A program made the position numbers and the translations under genes. A stretch of DNA of 64,000 nucleotides from Ailanthus altissimus (taxonomy: Eukaryota; Streptophyta; Magnoliopsida; Sapindales; Simaroubaceae). Below, piece after piece: positions 26,901 through 40,975 of this stretch (position 1 is the first letter of the stretch; each line of letters begins with the position of its first letter). Where the stretch lies: the NCBI GenBank assembly GCA_946807835.1, contig OX327697.1:21400001-21464000 (forward strand), given 5' to 3'. Under the pieces are notes generated by a model that was given only the letters and a program-made list of their open reading frames with translations, did no database searches and had not been told where the DNA came from.

Positions 26901-27888
26901 ATGATTTTATTATTTTGCTGTTGTACGTGGATGACATATTGGTGGCAGGCGTTAACAAAGATCGAGTCCAAGAATTGAAGGCATAGTTGGCTAGGGAATT
27001 TGATATGAAGAACTTGGGACCAGCAAACAAGATTTTAGGGATGCAAATTCACCGAGACAGAAATAACATGAAGATTTGGCTTTCTCAGAATAACTACTTA
27101 AAGAAAATCTTATGGCGCTTCAACATGCAAGATTGTAAGCCAATTAGTACCCCACTCTCTGTTAATTTCAAGTTATCCTCTAAGATGTGTCCTAGCAAAG
27201 AATCAGAGAGGAAGGAGATGTCTCGAGTACCGTATGCATCAGCAATGAAAAGTTTAATGCTCACTATGATTTGTACTAGACCAGACATTGCACAAGAGTG
27301 GAAGCAGTTAGTAGATACATGACGAATCCTGGTAGAGAGCATTGGGGTTATGTCAGGAGAATCCTTAGATATATTAAGGGTACCTCAGATGTTGCTTTAT
27401 GTTACGGAGGATCAGATTTTATTGTTAAGGGCTATGTGGATTCAGATTTTGCAGGAGACTTTGATAAAAAAAAATCCACTACTGGCTATGTGTTTAAACT
27501 TGTAGGAGGAGCGGTAAATTGGGTTTTGAAACTGCAAACTGTTGTGGCATTATCTACTATAGAAGCAGAATACATGACAGCTACACAAGCTTGCAAGAAA
27601 GCAATTTTGATACAAAGATTACTGGAAGAGCTCGGGCACAAGCAAGAGAAAGTTCAATTATTTTGTGACAGTCAGAGTGCCTTACACATTGTAAGGAATC
27701 CAGCTTTGCATTCAAGAACGAAGCACATAGGTATTCAATATCACTTCGTTCGTGAAGTGGTAGAAGATGGAAGTGTGGATATGAAAAAAATTCATACAGA
27801 TAATAACCTAGCAGATGTGTTGACCAAGCCCATAAATACCAACAAGTTTGTATGGTGTAGATCCTTGCATAGCCTAATAGACATGTAG
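23960..27888 (+). pseudogene. Dead copia gag-pol polyprotein, Tnt1-like, copy 2
   Basis: Same domain order as copy 1: gag, zinc knuckle, DSG protease, integrase, reverse transcriptase (YVDDI near 26925), RNase H. Most in-frame stops are identical to copy 1. Differences are informative: the stops near 7087 and 10027 in copy 1 are sense codons here (TGG and CAA), a new TAA appears at 26156, and a 1-bp deletion near 27295 shifts the frame at the start of the RNase H region. Both copies kept decaying separately after the duplication. Confidence 0.93.
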
Positions 27889-27966
27889 GCAACATGGCTT
27901 TGGCAAAGAAGAAAGAATGGTGTGGAGACTTGATTAATTTTCAATCAAATCTCTAAGTGGGAGAAT

Positions 27967-28358
27967 TGTTGGTAGCTAGCACCATGTACCAGCTACACCA
28001 CCAAGTTATGGTGGATAGCCATTTCTTGGCTGTCCACCATGCTAAACTCTCCCTATAAATGGGAGAGTTTAGCAATTCATTGTGATTCATTTCAAAATTT
28101 AATTTATTAGAGAGTTTGTGTATTCTTTGAGTGATTTGAGAGAATTGGGTGTATTGGGGTATTGGATTGTAAGGCTAAAACACTACAATACTTGTATTCT
28201 CCATTTTTAATAGTAAAAGATTCTTCTGTCTTCGCCTGTGGACGTAGGCTAAAAATCGAACCAGGTAAACTTTTGTGTTTGTTTTATTTTTATTTTCATT
28301 ATTTTTTTCTCAATTTCACTTTAGCTGTGACCTTGCATCACCCATCAATTTCCTAACA
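27967..28358 (+). repeat. 3' LTR of Tnt1-like element, copy 2
   Basis: 392 bp. Like the 3' LTR in copy 1 it has the GGTGG-type hairpin block instead of hairpin 1 of the 5' LTR, here with one mismatch (GGTGGATAGCC against GGCTGTCCACC). Its TATA hairpin loop is TATAAAT, intact, with the stem carrying the C-G pair seen in copy 1's 3' LTR. Confidence 0.92.
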
Positions 28359-28819
28359 TATCCACGCATATAACATACTATTATATAACTTGTATGCTTC
28401 TAATTAGTTACTGATACAGGTTTTTTTTCCTTTGAATATATATGATGCTGTGTAATTGAAACACTAAATTAATATTAATGAAACCCCGAGTGACAATTCA
28501 TTCTATATAACGTGAGTTACGTACTGTACTAAATCAAAACAGAACTGATATTTCAAGAGATATTTGTAAGACTAACGAATTTGATAAGGAAAGTTGTATG
28601 GTTAAATTATTAATCGTCTTGTTCTTGTTTTTAGCTTTTCCCATTTTTTCCTAGACTTTCATACTAACAATTAGTAAAGGCGTGATGTTTTTGTATATAG
28701 TGATTCAAGTTGAGAATCTCGTCAAAAGATGTGATCATCGTACAAGGGTATTTTAGATACGAGTAACTAGATCCAATCTTAAAACTTATTAAATTCTACA
28801 CATACTAGTCAAATTTTCT

Positions 28820-31800
28820 TGTTGAGGTTTTTAGTGTATATTCTAAAACAATTTTAAGCGTATGTGGAAGATTTTACTAATAAATAAAGAAAGAATAAGA
28901 AAATATCAAGAAAAAAAGATAAAATGATCACACAAACAAATTATGTAATTCAGCAATTAATGCCTACATTTATGATGGATCACGAGATCCTATCCTCTTT
29001 ATTTAGTTCATAAAGAATTTAGATCACAAATTATCTCTCACAAGAGATAAAAAAGAATACAATTAATTGACGAGCTCTTAATGATCTATCAGTACTTTCT
29101 TGATCACTCAGATCTCAAACACTTCTATGATACTCTCTTACGCACTCAAGGCTCTCTAGCTTTTTATTTTCTCTCTTGGAGTTTCTCTTTAATGCTTGAT
29201 TATTCTAAAGAAGTTACAAATATTTATATAGTGTTCAAAAAGTCTCTAGAAATTCTATTTCTAGTTGGAATAAAAATGCACACATTATAATAATCCAAAA
29301 CTTAATTTTGAGACACATTCCTATTCAATTCGGGAAATTCTCCATGAATTGGCACCTAGGCACCATATCTTGGCTCCTAGGTGCCAGAGCCTAAAGTTTG
29401 TGAAGTGTTTTGGCTCCTATTGTGCTCCCATTCTTACTTCTAGTTTTTTTAACCCTTTCTTATCCATCTAACGCGTCCTGGACCTTATTTGACTCCTAGT
29501 TGGTCTTCAACTCATAATTATACTTAAATACAAATTTGAATCATTAAATTCTAACAACCCTTTCTTGATTTAAAATCTCTTCATGAAGCTTTTCATAATC
29601 AATCCATACTAACACTCAATTTACTTAGCGTTATCTCCAGTTAAGTATTTGCACAGACTTAACTCATCTTAAGTTTGTGACTTCAGTCTCCAAGGATAGG
29701 AATGCATCTTTCCTCGGGTAGCCTTTGTATTGCAATCTCTCATGTCACTCTTAACACTATGATCACAATCTCTCAGTTGTTGAAACCTATTTTTTCCAGG
29801 AGCACCTTTACCATAAATTCTCTTTAGACCCCTATCACTTCGGTAAGCAATTCTCTAATGCTGCCTCTTGGTTTGTATTCCTTCAACAACACATATTGAG
29901 CCAACTACAACATTCACATCAAGCATATATAGTCCATTGTACTTCTTATCCTTTACCATCACCATATATCCTTTCATCATTTTTAGTATTCATTTTTTTG
30001 CTTTAAATGAGCACCCACTTGATTTAGCACTTATAGGGGTATCGAATTCTTCCTAATGCCAAGAACATGTCGTACACCAAGTAACTTTTTAATTGTTTCA
30101 TTATGTATCCTCAAACTGATACTATATATTCTCATGACTTCACAAGTCATATCATTACATATTAGAACTTTATTGCCCCTAATGGTTCTATAATTGGTAA
30201 ATAAATATTTACCATGATATATATAATAACTACAACAAAAATCAAGAATCCATTCACTAACATACTTCCCATCAGAAGTTACCAAGAATTTTGCAATCTA
30301 ATAATCATCTTTATAGACTATTACAACATCTCCACTTGTCATTGTTTTGGACAATCTCTTATCAAGTGCCTTTCTTTCTTACAATGATAGCACTTTTTGG
30401 ATTTACCTTTTGATTGGTTGTTCTTTACAACTATTCCCCTTGCAACCAAACCTATTACACTATCAAATTCAAATCTTTTCCGTAATTCTTTTAATTTCAA
30501 CGAGGCTTTAACATTATTTATTATTAAAGTCTTTTTTCATATATAAGTATGTCCATGAAGTATTGATAACTTAGAGGTAAAAAACACAACAAGATAATTT
30601 TCTTATTTTTATCTTAAATCTTGATGTCAAAAGTCTCAAGATCTATGATTATCTTATTAAAGGCGTTAATGTGGTCCTTAATTAAAGATTTTTCAGCCAT
30701 AAATAAGTGATAAAACTTCTTCTTGACATACAAATGATTCACAAAGAACTTCATCATGTGAGAGCAGCAAGCTTCTGCCAAAGAACTATTGTCATCTTCT
30801 CTCTAACCACCTCCTTCAGAACTTCATCACTCAACGACAGAACTATAGTACTGTAGGCCTTCTTCTAAATAGTTTCTCTATCACCCTTGAATCTAAATAT
30901 CTTAGGTTTCTTCTCTTCGCTAATTGTTATTTGAGTCTCTTCAATGGCTAAATCTAACCCTTAACTCACTAATAAATCCATAACTTCCATCTTCCATGGA
31001 TTGAAATCATTTTATTCATTAAACTTCTATACTTCATACCTATAAGTCACCTTATATAAACAACTTATGTTCTTTGATATACCACAAATTTAATATAATT
31101 AATTTTCGCTCATATACCACTTGTTAGGTTTTTAGCATGCACTTTAAAAATATTTTAACCTATGAGTCACCTTATATAAACAACTTATGTTCTTTGATAT
31201 ACCACAAATTTAATATAATTAATTTTCGCTCATAGACCACTTGTTAGGTTTTTAGCGTGCACTTTAAAAATATTTTAAGCGCGTGCGAAAGAGTTTATCC
31301 ATAAGTAAAGTAAGAATAATAAAATATTAAGATAAAGAGATAAAACAATCACTCAATCACACAAGAAAATTATTGGGGATCTAATATACGTGGGTGTATG
31401 CATGTGCAATTGTATTTATTACCTAAAATACATATCATATATATATTTAACGCGGCGGAAGCTTTAAAACATACAATAAACACAATTAAATAATATATTA
31501 ATCATATTAATATATAAGAAGGGTTGAGAAATCACCTGAACGTATAAAGTTATACACGTATATCCTCGAAGTCTGCATGGAGACAATTCGCTGGCAGTTC
31601 TAGTCACTAACTCGGTGGGCTTAGTGAGCTAGAATAGCAGCCCCATATTCCAGCACGAGATTAACTCTTAAACCTAAAATAGCCAATTATGTGTATTATT
31701 CCTTTTCTCTAAAAGGATAAAAAAATAGAAATTGAAATAATTCACAATTGTTTCTCTCGGTACAATAAAAATAAAACAATTTTATTTTTCCCTTTTTTTT

Positions 31801-33900
31801 TTCTTCTTCTTTCTCAGCACATTTTCATTTCCTTTCTCTTCTCCATTTTCCATCTCCAACACACACACTTTTACCTTCTTTCACACACAATCTCAAAATA
31901 TATATATATCTAATATAAATATAATAATAATAATAAAATATATTATATAATATTATTAATAATATAATATAATAATAATAGATGTTAGCTATTTGGCACC
32001 ATTAATAAAATAATATTAAATAATATATTATAATAAGATATTTTAATTATTTAACAATTAAATAATTAATGTATAAAATAACCATTTTACCCCTTATGAA
32101 TAGTTATCAATTATACCTTGCGTCTCACCAAATCTCACACTTATGTAAACTCAACCGAGGGTCTACAATGCGCCATATGTCCTTATACAATTAGTAAATA
32201 ATAATTATTGACTAATTATTGTATTTAACACTTAAATATAGACACACACGCATTTTTGTGGTAATGCTGGATGTTGCTGGATTAAGCAATTTAATCTAGC
32301 ACGATACCCTAGTGCATAACGAGTACACTCTATATCGCGGGACTCCTTAGGTCCATGCTCGATTTGTCAAATGAAACTATTTCATGAGTCCGTGAACATT
32401 CAGCGCGTTGAACCATACAAGTTGAGGCTATAACACATACGTATAGTCCTTCCGTCATGATATCCTGGATGTGTTGGGGATATAGATTATCATCGTCAAA
32501 TCCCCATGTGCTCATCCATGTCTTATCCCCAGACTTGTATCTCACTGAACAATATATGCAAACTCTTTTGCCATATTGTTCCACCCTAGTGGAAACTCTT
32601 TCCCATAATTAATGCTTGTGGCCATAAGACTTTTTGAGATATAGTCTTGAAGCATCTAGATATCTAACTCCCAATGCGAGCTGAGGGATCTCATATTTGT
32701 ACACACCGAACTTTATAAGTATCGGACCATACCCAGAGACACTCAGCAGTCAAACCATGAAAAGTCTGTGACATGCGTGAAACCAAAGTATGGTGGATTA
32801 CTTACAAGCCTACTGTGGCACTCAGGTCAAAGGACTACATATACTACTCAACTCAAGAGGACCCTCCATTGACGGTTGACATAGGATGTTTATCGAAGGC
32901 CCCCGTGAGTCTGTCCTATATCCAATCCTAATTAGATACCCATATGTCAACATGAGCTCCAAGCTCATAGTCGACTAGGAATGACCATCTATACCGTATA
33001 GGTACGACATACGCTGATCTATATAAAAGTATCCATTGACAGACCTGCATTGGCAAAAATAGATCAGGGACAATATTCGAGAACATATTTACGAAACTGA
33101 CATTTCCTAGCACCTGATTGCAACTCTTGTAACTATGCAGTTACTAGTATATTCTCGGGTCTATATTATATTTCAGACAAGGCCTTAACTCTTGAATCTT
33201 CGCTGAGTATTATAACCAACTAACAATTAACTGTACTAACATTTAGTATTTATATCTCTCAGCGTGGCTAACTGTAGGCCCTTATTTAAACTCCTTTAGA
33301 TCTGATCTGAACTCATTTAAATTGTACAATGTCTATAACGTTACATTGCATAGTACCATATAAATAAGTATTAGCGATTTAATGAGAATGTATGCATGTA
33401 TAAATACATAAATATATATACATTCAAGGATGTACCAACCCTAACAAAAATTACGTTGATCGACAATAAATGTCTATATCTATAATGGATAACGGGATTC
33501 TACCCTCTTTTATTCAGTTTACAAAGAACTCAGATCACAAATATCTCTCACAAGAGATAATTAAGGAATACAATTAATCAATAATATCTCAAGGACCTAT
33601 CAATATTTTCTTGATTATTTAAATCTTAAACACTCTTATTGTACTCTCTTGCGCAATTAGCGTTCAAGGCTCTGTAACTCTATTTTCTTTCTTGGAGTTT
33701 CTCTCTAATACTTGATTATCCTAAAGGGTTACAAAAGTTTATATAGTATATAAAAGGTCCCTAAAAATGTTATTTCTAACTGGATTAAAAGTTCATATAT
33801 CGTAGGAGTTCAAAAATTACTTTGGAATATAAACTTTTATTCAATTTTGACTCATTTGCAAGATTTTCCTTGTTGGCATTTGCAATATTTTCATCTCTAG
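28820..33900 (-). mobile_element. Truncated minus-strand copia remnant with nested solo LTR, copy 2
   Basis: Copy of 11829-16900. LTR 28820-29556, protease remnant 30285-30031 (here WILDFCCSYY, so the active-site triplet is further decayed to DFC), 120-bp duplication 31027-31266, interrupted right LTR from 31231. Additional small differences from copy 1 include loss of about 25 bp near 28780 and a new in-frame stop upstream of the protease segment. Confidence 0.75.
31371..33446. mobile_element. Solo LTR (2.08 kb) nested in another LTR, copy 2
   Basis: Copy of 14380-16458 with the same AAAAT target duplication (31366-31370 and 33447-33451). Ends TATTGGGG and CCCTAACA are conserved. Confidence 0.8.
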
Positions 33901-34958
33901 CAATTTTCTTATCGCTTGTGTTATTTTCATCAGCAATAGATTCTTATGCCTATAAGGTAATTTCATCATTTAGAGTTTCCCAATTACCACAACTAGAATT
34001 TTAAAGTTGATAGCTCAAACGCTTCTGCTTAGAGGCACCACCATTATATATTGTGGTCGATTTAACTATAAACTGAAATTCTTCTTGCTTATTATGGTTA
34101 GGAACACCTAGAAGAACCTCCAACTTCTAAATTAAACATTCCACTACTTGTGCACACTTATTCAACTCCTCCAATTTTGTAAGAGCCTTATCCTTTTGAT
34201 CTCTCACCAACTCTTTCTTTGCCTTCTAACATTGTATGACACGTTCCTTATTTAGTTCTCTAATTTTAGTATGTTGTGCCTAGCTATCTTTTGGTTCAAA
34301 CATAAGTGGCACAGATTCTCCTTCTTACTTTCTTTGTGAATGAGACTTCGCAGTTTTTGTAACTTTCTTATTTTAGAGATGATGGAACTCCACAATATCT
34401 TTCTTGTCACTGAACTCCTTTGGTTTAGAAGCATCAACTCTCAGTGTAGCCACTATAACTTGAGTGGTAGCAGTCTTATTTACATCGCTTACTTACATAA
34501 CATCGCATTCTCTTTGGCAACTTCAAACTGTTTATACAGCTTCTCTACTTGGTCTTGAATCTTATCTACAAGAGAATAGACCTTCCCTTGAAAAGCCTTG
34601 GTCCAATCTTGTTACCTACTAGCATAATTCTCGATTGATGTGTCAATGAGGGAGCGTAGCTCATCCACTTAAGGATCAAAGTCTACCTTGAGCTTTTCCA
34701 CTTACTGATCTAACTTCTTATAGTGATCTGTTGCCTTTCCTACAACGCAATAAAGCTTCTCCATGCTTATGTGATTTGAACATCATGAGTCCACGATCTA
34801 ATTATTTTTATAGTAAATCTATTAGGGAATTATTGTCAAGAGTGATAGATCTTCCTCTTTTATAGCAACAAACACTTCAGCATCTCACTCATCTTCACTT
34901 TTCTTTTTTGAGTTTAAAGTGGCAATATTACCCTCAATAGAACTTTTCTTGGACCAAG

Positions 34959-35783
34959 AATCTTTTGCCATGTGATCGCTTTTCCACAATTGTAACATTT
35001 CTTTTAAAACCTTTTCTTTTGCTTAAATTAACTACCATTACCCTAAGTCCTTTATGCTCCCTCTATTTATAAGCTACCTTCTTTATAACTCTTTGACTTT
35101 TCATTATCTCCTTTAGCTCCTCCACCAGTACATAGTTTAAAGTGACCTTTTCTTTTGTCAATGTAGAGTGATTCTTCATTGCCTTTTAATGAGACTTCAC
35201 CCATTTGCTTGGAAATTGCTTCTTTATTAGCAATAAAAAAAATTAGATTCAACTAGAGATGGTTGGGTTGGTAATCCTTGTATAGCAAAAACAAAACTTA
35301 TATACTTAAGCCTCGAATCATAGATGATAATGCTTGTCATTCTGGATTCAGCAATAATAGCGGTTGGATCTAATGTAGATATTTCACGGCATAAGGACTT
35401 TACTCTTGTAAAGTATTAGTATATTGTCATGTTACATTATGCAATAAACAATAGCTCATTTTTAAAAAGTTGTAGTTGTATGTTATTTTGTTTGAAAAAA
35501 GTGATGCAAAAATGTCCCATGCTCTATTTAGCATCCTAGTCTTCTTTATGTACTCTAACATTTCTTCTTCAATTGTGCTCTTAATGGAAAACATAGCATT
35601 AGCATCTTTCACCTTCCACTTCTTTAACGTAGCTTCGTCTATTGGCTACTTCACTTCATTCTTATCAATGATGTCCCAAAGATCTTAGCCTTACAGGTAA
35701 GACTCTATCAATGTCGCTCATATATTATAATTTTAATTATTGAGCTTATTAATTCCTTCAATTACTTGAGAATCACCCATCAT
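34959..35783 (-). pseudogene. UBN2-type copia gag remnant, copy 2
   Basis: Copy of 17950-18774: minus-strand start at 35783, EEEMLEYIKK segment near 35560, zinc-knuckle start near 34985. It carries the same main lesions plus private substitutions. Confidence 0.7.
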
Positions 35784-38700
35784 GCCAACAAAACTTCAAT
35801 AATATTGAACAAGCTTGATCTCAAATTCTAAACTTGTAGAGTTTTAAACTCTTCACAACTTAAATGAAGCTCCACTAAAGTTAATTTTCAACATCCCAGT
35901 GTTACTTTTAACAACATTGCAATAGTAGTCTTTGTAGACTTGCTCTACTTTTACGAAAATAATCTATGCACTTTTAACTCTAATACTAAATATTGAACAC
36001 AATTGAACATAAATGAAACACTTTTATTAACACTTTTATACACTAAACATAAAACTTACAATAGAAACTTTAGAAACTATCATCTTCCTCACTTACAATA
36101 CAACACTCACAATTCAATACTCACACACTCTACTACCTATTGAGCTTATTATTCTTATTCAACTTTATATCAACTCTTAACACTTGATCAAATTCTTAAT
36201 AATTGATTGCTTTTTATCACTTGATCAAGTTTTAAAGACTTAATGCCTAAACCAAATCAGGATTGGGGTATTTATATAAGGAATAATACTACACATCTCA
36301 AATAGTATTCTAAATTTTGAATCCCAAGTGATGTTTCAAGTAACTACTGGATTGTGAAATAATATAATGGATAATTTAAATTTTACACTATTTTATTACC
36401 CAATGATTATTTGACACATTAATTTGAGATCTAAAATTTAATATATAATTTGAGAAGTGTAGCATTACGCTTATACTAAGTGCCATCAAATTCTAAACCA
36501 CATAATTAAATATTCTAAAATTTTCTTACCATTTAAATTTTAAATACTTATCTCTTTATCAACTACTCTAAAAAAATATCTCCACCTACCTTGAAAACTT
36601 CTATAGAACTTAGGCTTGAGCCTTATTCATGAATGCACTATATCTTGGGCTTGAGTTTTAATTCTAAAAAACTCAATCTCTTGAGTTTGGGTCTTGATTT
36701 TGAAATATTTCGTGTCTTGAGCTTATACCTTGATCTTAGAATGTTCCATAAGTTGAATTTGTAGGATTAGATTTTATTTTTATTTTTAAATTGTGTTACA
36801 ATTTTTTAACACAACTACTCTTATAAGAGAAAGAAAGTAGCTATTACCAAGACTCTAACCTTTAACTTAAGACTAGAGTGCACAAACCTTACCATCTGAA
36901 CAACATAGCCGAGGGTAGTTACCACTTTGATATAACATGTTTCCTGATGAGATGCTATATAATTAGAAGGAAGCATATACAACCAAGTACAGATCCAATA
37001 AAACAAGATAACAAGATCAAGTATCTTTGTTATTGGATAGAAAAAAATTAAACACTATGGATTGCGGTCATTTTATTCTAATATCATTGCCTGATACAAT
37101 TATATATATATATATATATAAATTGATAAAATTATAATAGATGATCCAAAATTATATATTTTTATGCATAACTGTTCTCGAGTATATTCAATGACATGCT
37201 TTTTCTGGTATGGCTTACCTAAGTCTTTCAATTCCCCGTGGTGACTTTGGCTTCAAAGTACAAATCGAATCTACTGAAATTCAGAAAAAGTAATTACCTG
37301 GAATTAATTAATGTGAAAAATATGATTTACTGAATAATATTAGTTGTGAATAATAAGAAGGCTTAATACTGCCTGCACAAGCTTAAATTTAATTTAGCCA
37401 CAACATTGACCTTTTTTTCTTAATATCTACAATTATAAAACCCCAACTAAAAGAAAATTGCTTTTGCTCTTTATATTACAAGAGTGCTTTCAACATAATG
37501 AGATTTGAATTCTGTGGGGAATCAGAATTTCAAATACTTTTCTGTTTTCTTCTTTGTAGACGGGCTTCTCTATTTTTCTTTTATTAATTATTAGTGGAAT
37601 ATCCTTGCTCCATATGTAAAACTTACCTTTAAATAAGACTGAACCATATACGTTTATTAGATCTTGTCACCCAATGGTAAGGCTGATCATCAAGTTAATT
37701 TTCAAAGAGTCCGAGATCTTCTATATATATAGTATATGATATGATTAACTAATCACTAGCTTCAGTTTCTGTTTTGCCATATTGCCACACACGTCTATGT
37801 GAGGATGCATGGGGATGGGGTGGCATGTATTATTTTTATCTTCGATTCCTTTGACTAAAACTTCGAGGTCTTTTTAAAAATATTTTTGATTAACAGATAA
37901 TAGAACTTGGAAAAATATCGTTGGCGACACAATATTCTCCTGAGATATGGTTCAATTCCCAAAACTATCTTGCCTACTTCCGGGCCATTGTTCTTTTTCA
38001 TTAGTAGCACATCGCCTTCGTGTATAACTTGTTTTCATATGATGATGATTATTATTCTTATTATTTTGTCTTTGACCATGTGCTCTTCCTCGCGTGCACG
38101 GCGACTTGTTACCCATTACAAATTACTAACTTAACTGTGATATTTGTCATTATTCTCGGTGAAAATGTGAGTTTGTGCTCTACCAATTCCTTACGAGCAT
38201 TATTTCTCTTTCGCTCTCTCTTTCTCATCTGAGAGAAAATTTATTGCAATTTTGAGTTATGCACATTCATTGTTATTATCATAAATCAGTTATTATATAC
38301 TCCATGTATATATAGCTATTTTTATCTGAGGTCATGACTTGTTTGTATAATGATCACTGCCATACTTTTATCATATGTATTTGTCATTATATTTTATCTG
38401 TGTTGCTTGTATTAAACGACTTGCACTTGGAAGTACTTAGCCAACTCAATGTAATATTTTAATTAATGTTAGGAAAAACTGAATTAATTGAGAACAAAAG
38501 TACTATTTATATGTTTGTATTAGGTAAAGAGTTCCAATAATTGATGCCCTTGTGGGATATCTTGCTGGCTTATCTCTTTGGTAAGTCTGCCCTATCTAAG
38601 GTATCTTCATGACCAACAAATTTGAATAGAAAAGAACATATAACAATATTATTATAGCATATCATATACAGAGGAAATGATCGACATCCTCTTTAAGATA

Positions 38701-39928
38701 TTTCCTAGAGTCTGTACTCTGCACGTCACTCGACCAGAAATTAACCAAAGAAAAGTTACATAAGAATACAAGTTAATTAATAAATATCTGAAAATGTTTA
38801 TGAATCCAAATCTATCTTGCAAAAGATCCCTTTTATTGACGTGAACACTAATCTCTAAATAAAAATATAAGTGATCTTAGTTGTATCACTTCACTTTTTC
38901 AGCGCATTCTTTGCTTGGATTATATGGTAAGGAGCAAAGATAAGCAAGATTGTTTCTGTGCATGTGGCTTTGATCCGCATTGTACAGATGCGCTCATTAG
39001 GCCTTCTTGTAATTATCTCCACATATTGCAACTCATAACTTGTAGGGAAATGACATCATTTGATTCATCTCTTTGTCATCTATATATGCCCTCTAAGATT
39101 TTACATTAAGTTTGCACCTAGCACCATGTTAAGTAACTGTTTTGACTCATAAACACTACGTTAAGCCTAATATTTAAGGTTCAATGTTATAAATGTATTA
39201 TTTGTGCATTGCAAGAGCTAGAGATTATAGCATTCAAGCATTGGCTTTCTAATATATAATGTAGCACTCATTCGTGCATAACGTTTCCAAGCTTTATGAG
39301 GACTGGAATTGACACAAAACTCGAACATCAAGTTATCTACTATAGAAGATACTTATAAATTACTTCAAGATTAGTAATAGGAATAATAAAAAGCAACTTC
39401 TGATTACTGGATTTGTATACATATACAGATGAAAAGAAATATATATGTTTTCTATACATGTTAAAAACTGAAACACAATGTCAAGCACATGTTTTCTGAG
39501 TTACAGAAATATCTCAAAAATATCTTCTTTCCTGGAATAAATCTAATTCAGCAATAAAATCCCAAACAATCTTTGCCTACCTCTCTGAACTTCCTCGACA
39601 TATGTAATAAAGTCGTCTCGGTTTGTACTGCCTTGCACTTTTCAGCGCATTTTAAGCGCTTGGATTATCGGTTAATACAAGATTTTTTTTTCTTTTGTTC
39701 TGTTCAATCACATGTGGTCTTGATCTGCCATGCAACCAGCCTGTTTCCGTATTTAGAAAGATGAATAAGAACAAGTTAAGAACCCACCAACCATGTTGTC
39801 ATTTGTTAATTTCTTTTCCATATATACATTAATAGAATGGAAAAGGAAGCCTTGTCACTTTCTTGCTTCCATCGTCTGCATGGCGCTGCGCCATCTCGTT
39901 TTTCGACATTTTTAAATGCATGGGCATC

Positions 39929-39933
39929 GTATC
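39929..39933. other. Empty target site of the Tnt1-like element in copy 3
   Basis: Copy 3 reads GGCATCGTATCTACGCACAT straight through. Copies 1 and 2 have the element inserted after GGCATCGTATC, followed by GTATCCACGCAT or TATCCACGCAT. Copy 3 therefore shows the pre-insertion state and confirms GTATC as the 5-bp target. Confidence 0.92.
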
Positions 39934-40084
39934 TACGCACATAACATACTATCACTAATATATAGCTTGCATCTTCCTAACTGATACAGGGTTTTATTTT
40001 ATTTATTTTTTATTTATTTTACAGATATTAGCATTAGCATTAATCTCTCACAATAATTAGCTTTTGCATTAATATTAACTTATA

Positions 40085-40975
40085 AGGATTTTTTTAGCAT
40101 GCACTTCAAATAAATCTTATATACGTGCAAAATATTTAACTTACAAATAATAAAAAATTAATATACTAATAAAAATAAAAATAAATAAATCACAAAACAA
40201 AATATATATGTAGTTTAGCAAAATGCTTAAGTCCACGGTAGATTTATAATTCAACTATTTTTATTAATCAGATCATTAAGTATCTCTTAAATTAATATGA
40301 TTTTAAAACCTCTTATTATCTCAAATAATTTTTTATCAATGAATAGAATAATAGCTCGAGCTCTCAAATGATCTATTTGATGCTCTTTTTATTCACACAA
40401 GAATAAAGACACCTCTATGATTCCACCTTAATGCACACAAATATTTAATATCTACCTAACTCTTTTAATCTCTCTTATATTTGCGTCTTTGATACTTAAG
40501 ATGCTTGAGTAATTTTAAGAGGTTACAAGGTTTATATAGTGTTTACAATGACTTAAAAAATCTTAAACCGACTTAGAATAAGAGTCTTTATGTGAATGAG
40601 TTCAAAATTCACTTAAAGAAGTCAAATCAAACCAAAAATGGACTTTTCTCAAAATAGCAATTCCAAAGCATTTAGCATCTAGTGCAAGGACATTAATGCA
40701 ACTAAATCAAGACTGGGGCATTCCCAGACGAACGCTTGGATATTTGTGCTATTTGTCCTAGTGCCGTGGCATTCCCAAGACAATGCTACAGTGCTAGAGC
40801 TTATGTTTTTGACGCCGCATCGTTCACACTTGTAGCTTATCTCCTCATATTTTTATGCCCCTCTTTATTTTTATCTTTCCCTTTTTTTCTTTCTTTGCAC
40901 GACTATCATATACTAGACTTTTTACATACCATTTATTTAGTATCAATATCAATTTATACTCATATATAATTATTG
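40085..40975. mobile_element. LTR-like insertion private to copy 3
   Basis: Flanking sequence aligns with copy 1 around 11400-11425, but copy 3 has roughly 900 extra bp. Its start (TTTTTTTAGCATGCACTT) and the GGTTACAAGGTTTATATAGTGTT block resemble the LTR family of the truncated copia remnant at 11829. It looks like a diverged solo LTR of that family. Exact ends and target duplication are uncertain; TAATATT occurs near both edges. Confidence 0.5.

Larger units (their letters stand above)
23414..28358 (+). mobile_element. Tnt1-like Ty1/copia LTR retrotransposon, copy 2
   Basis: Same insertion as the element in copy 1, carried along by the large duplication: identical left flank GTATC (23409-23413), LTRs 23414-23810 and 27967-28358. 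The right target duplication reads TATC because one G was lost after 28358. The upstream purine tract is GTGGGAGAATT. It is not a separate transposition event, because its position within the unit and nearly all inactivating changes are shared. Confidence 0.95.
20241..37218. repeat. 17-kb tandem repeat, copy 2 (mosaic)
   Basis: The first 500 bp match copy 3 (37219 on) rather than copy 1, and single-base markers at 21099 and 21502 also agree with copy 3. From about 22243 the sequence agrees with copy 1, including every transposon insertion, while copy 3 diverges. The unit is therefore a hybrid with a junction between about 21503 and 22243. Differences from copy 1 are scattered substitutions, small indels and a 21-bp block near 34549. 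Confidence 0.9.
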
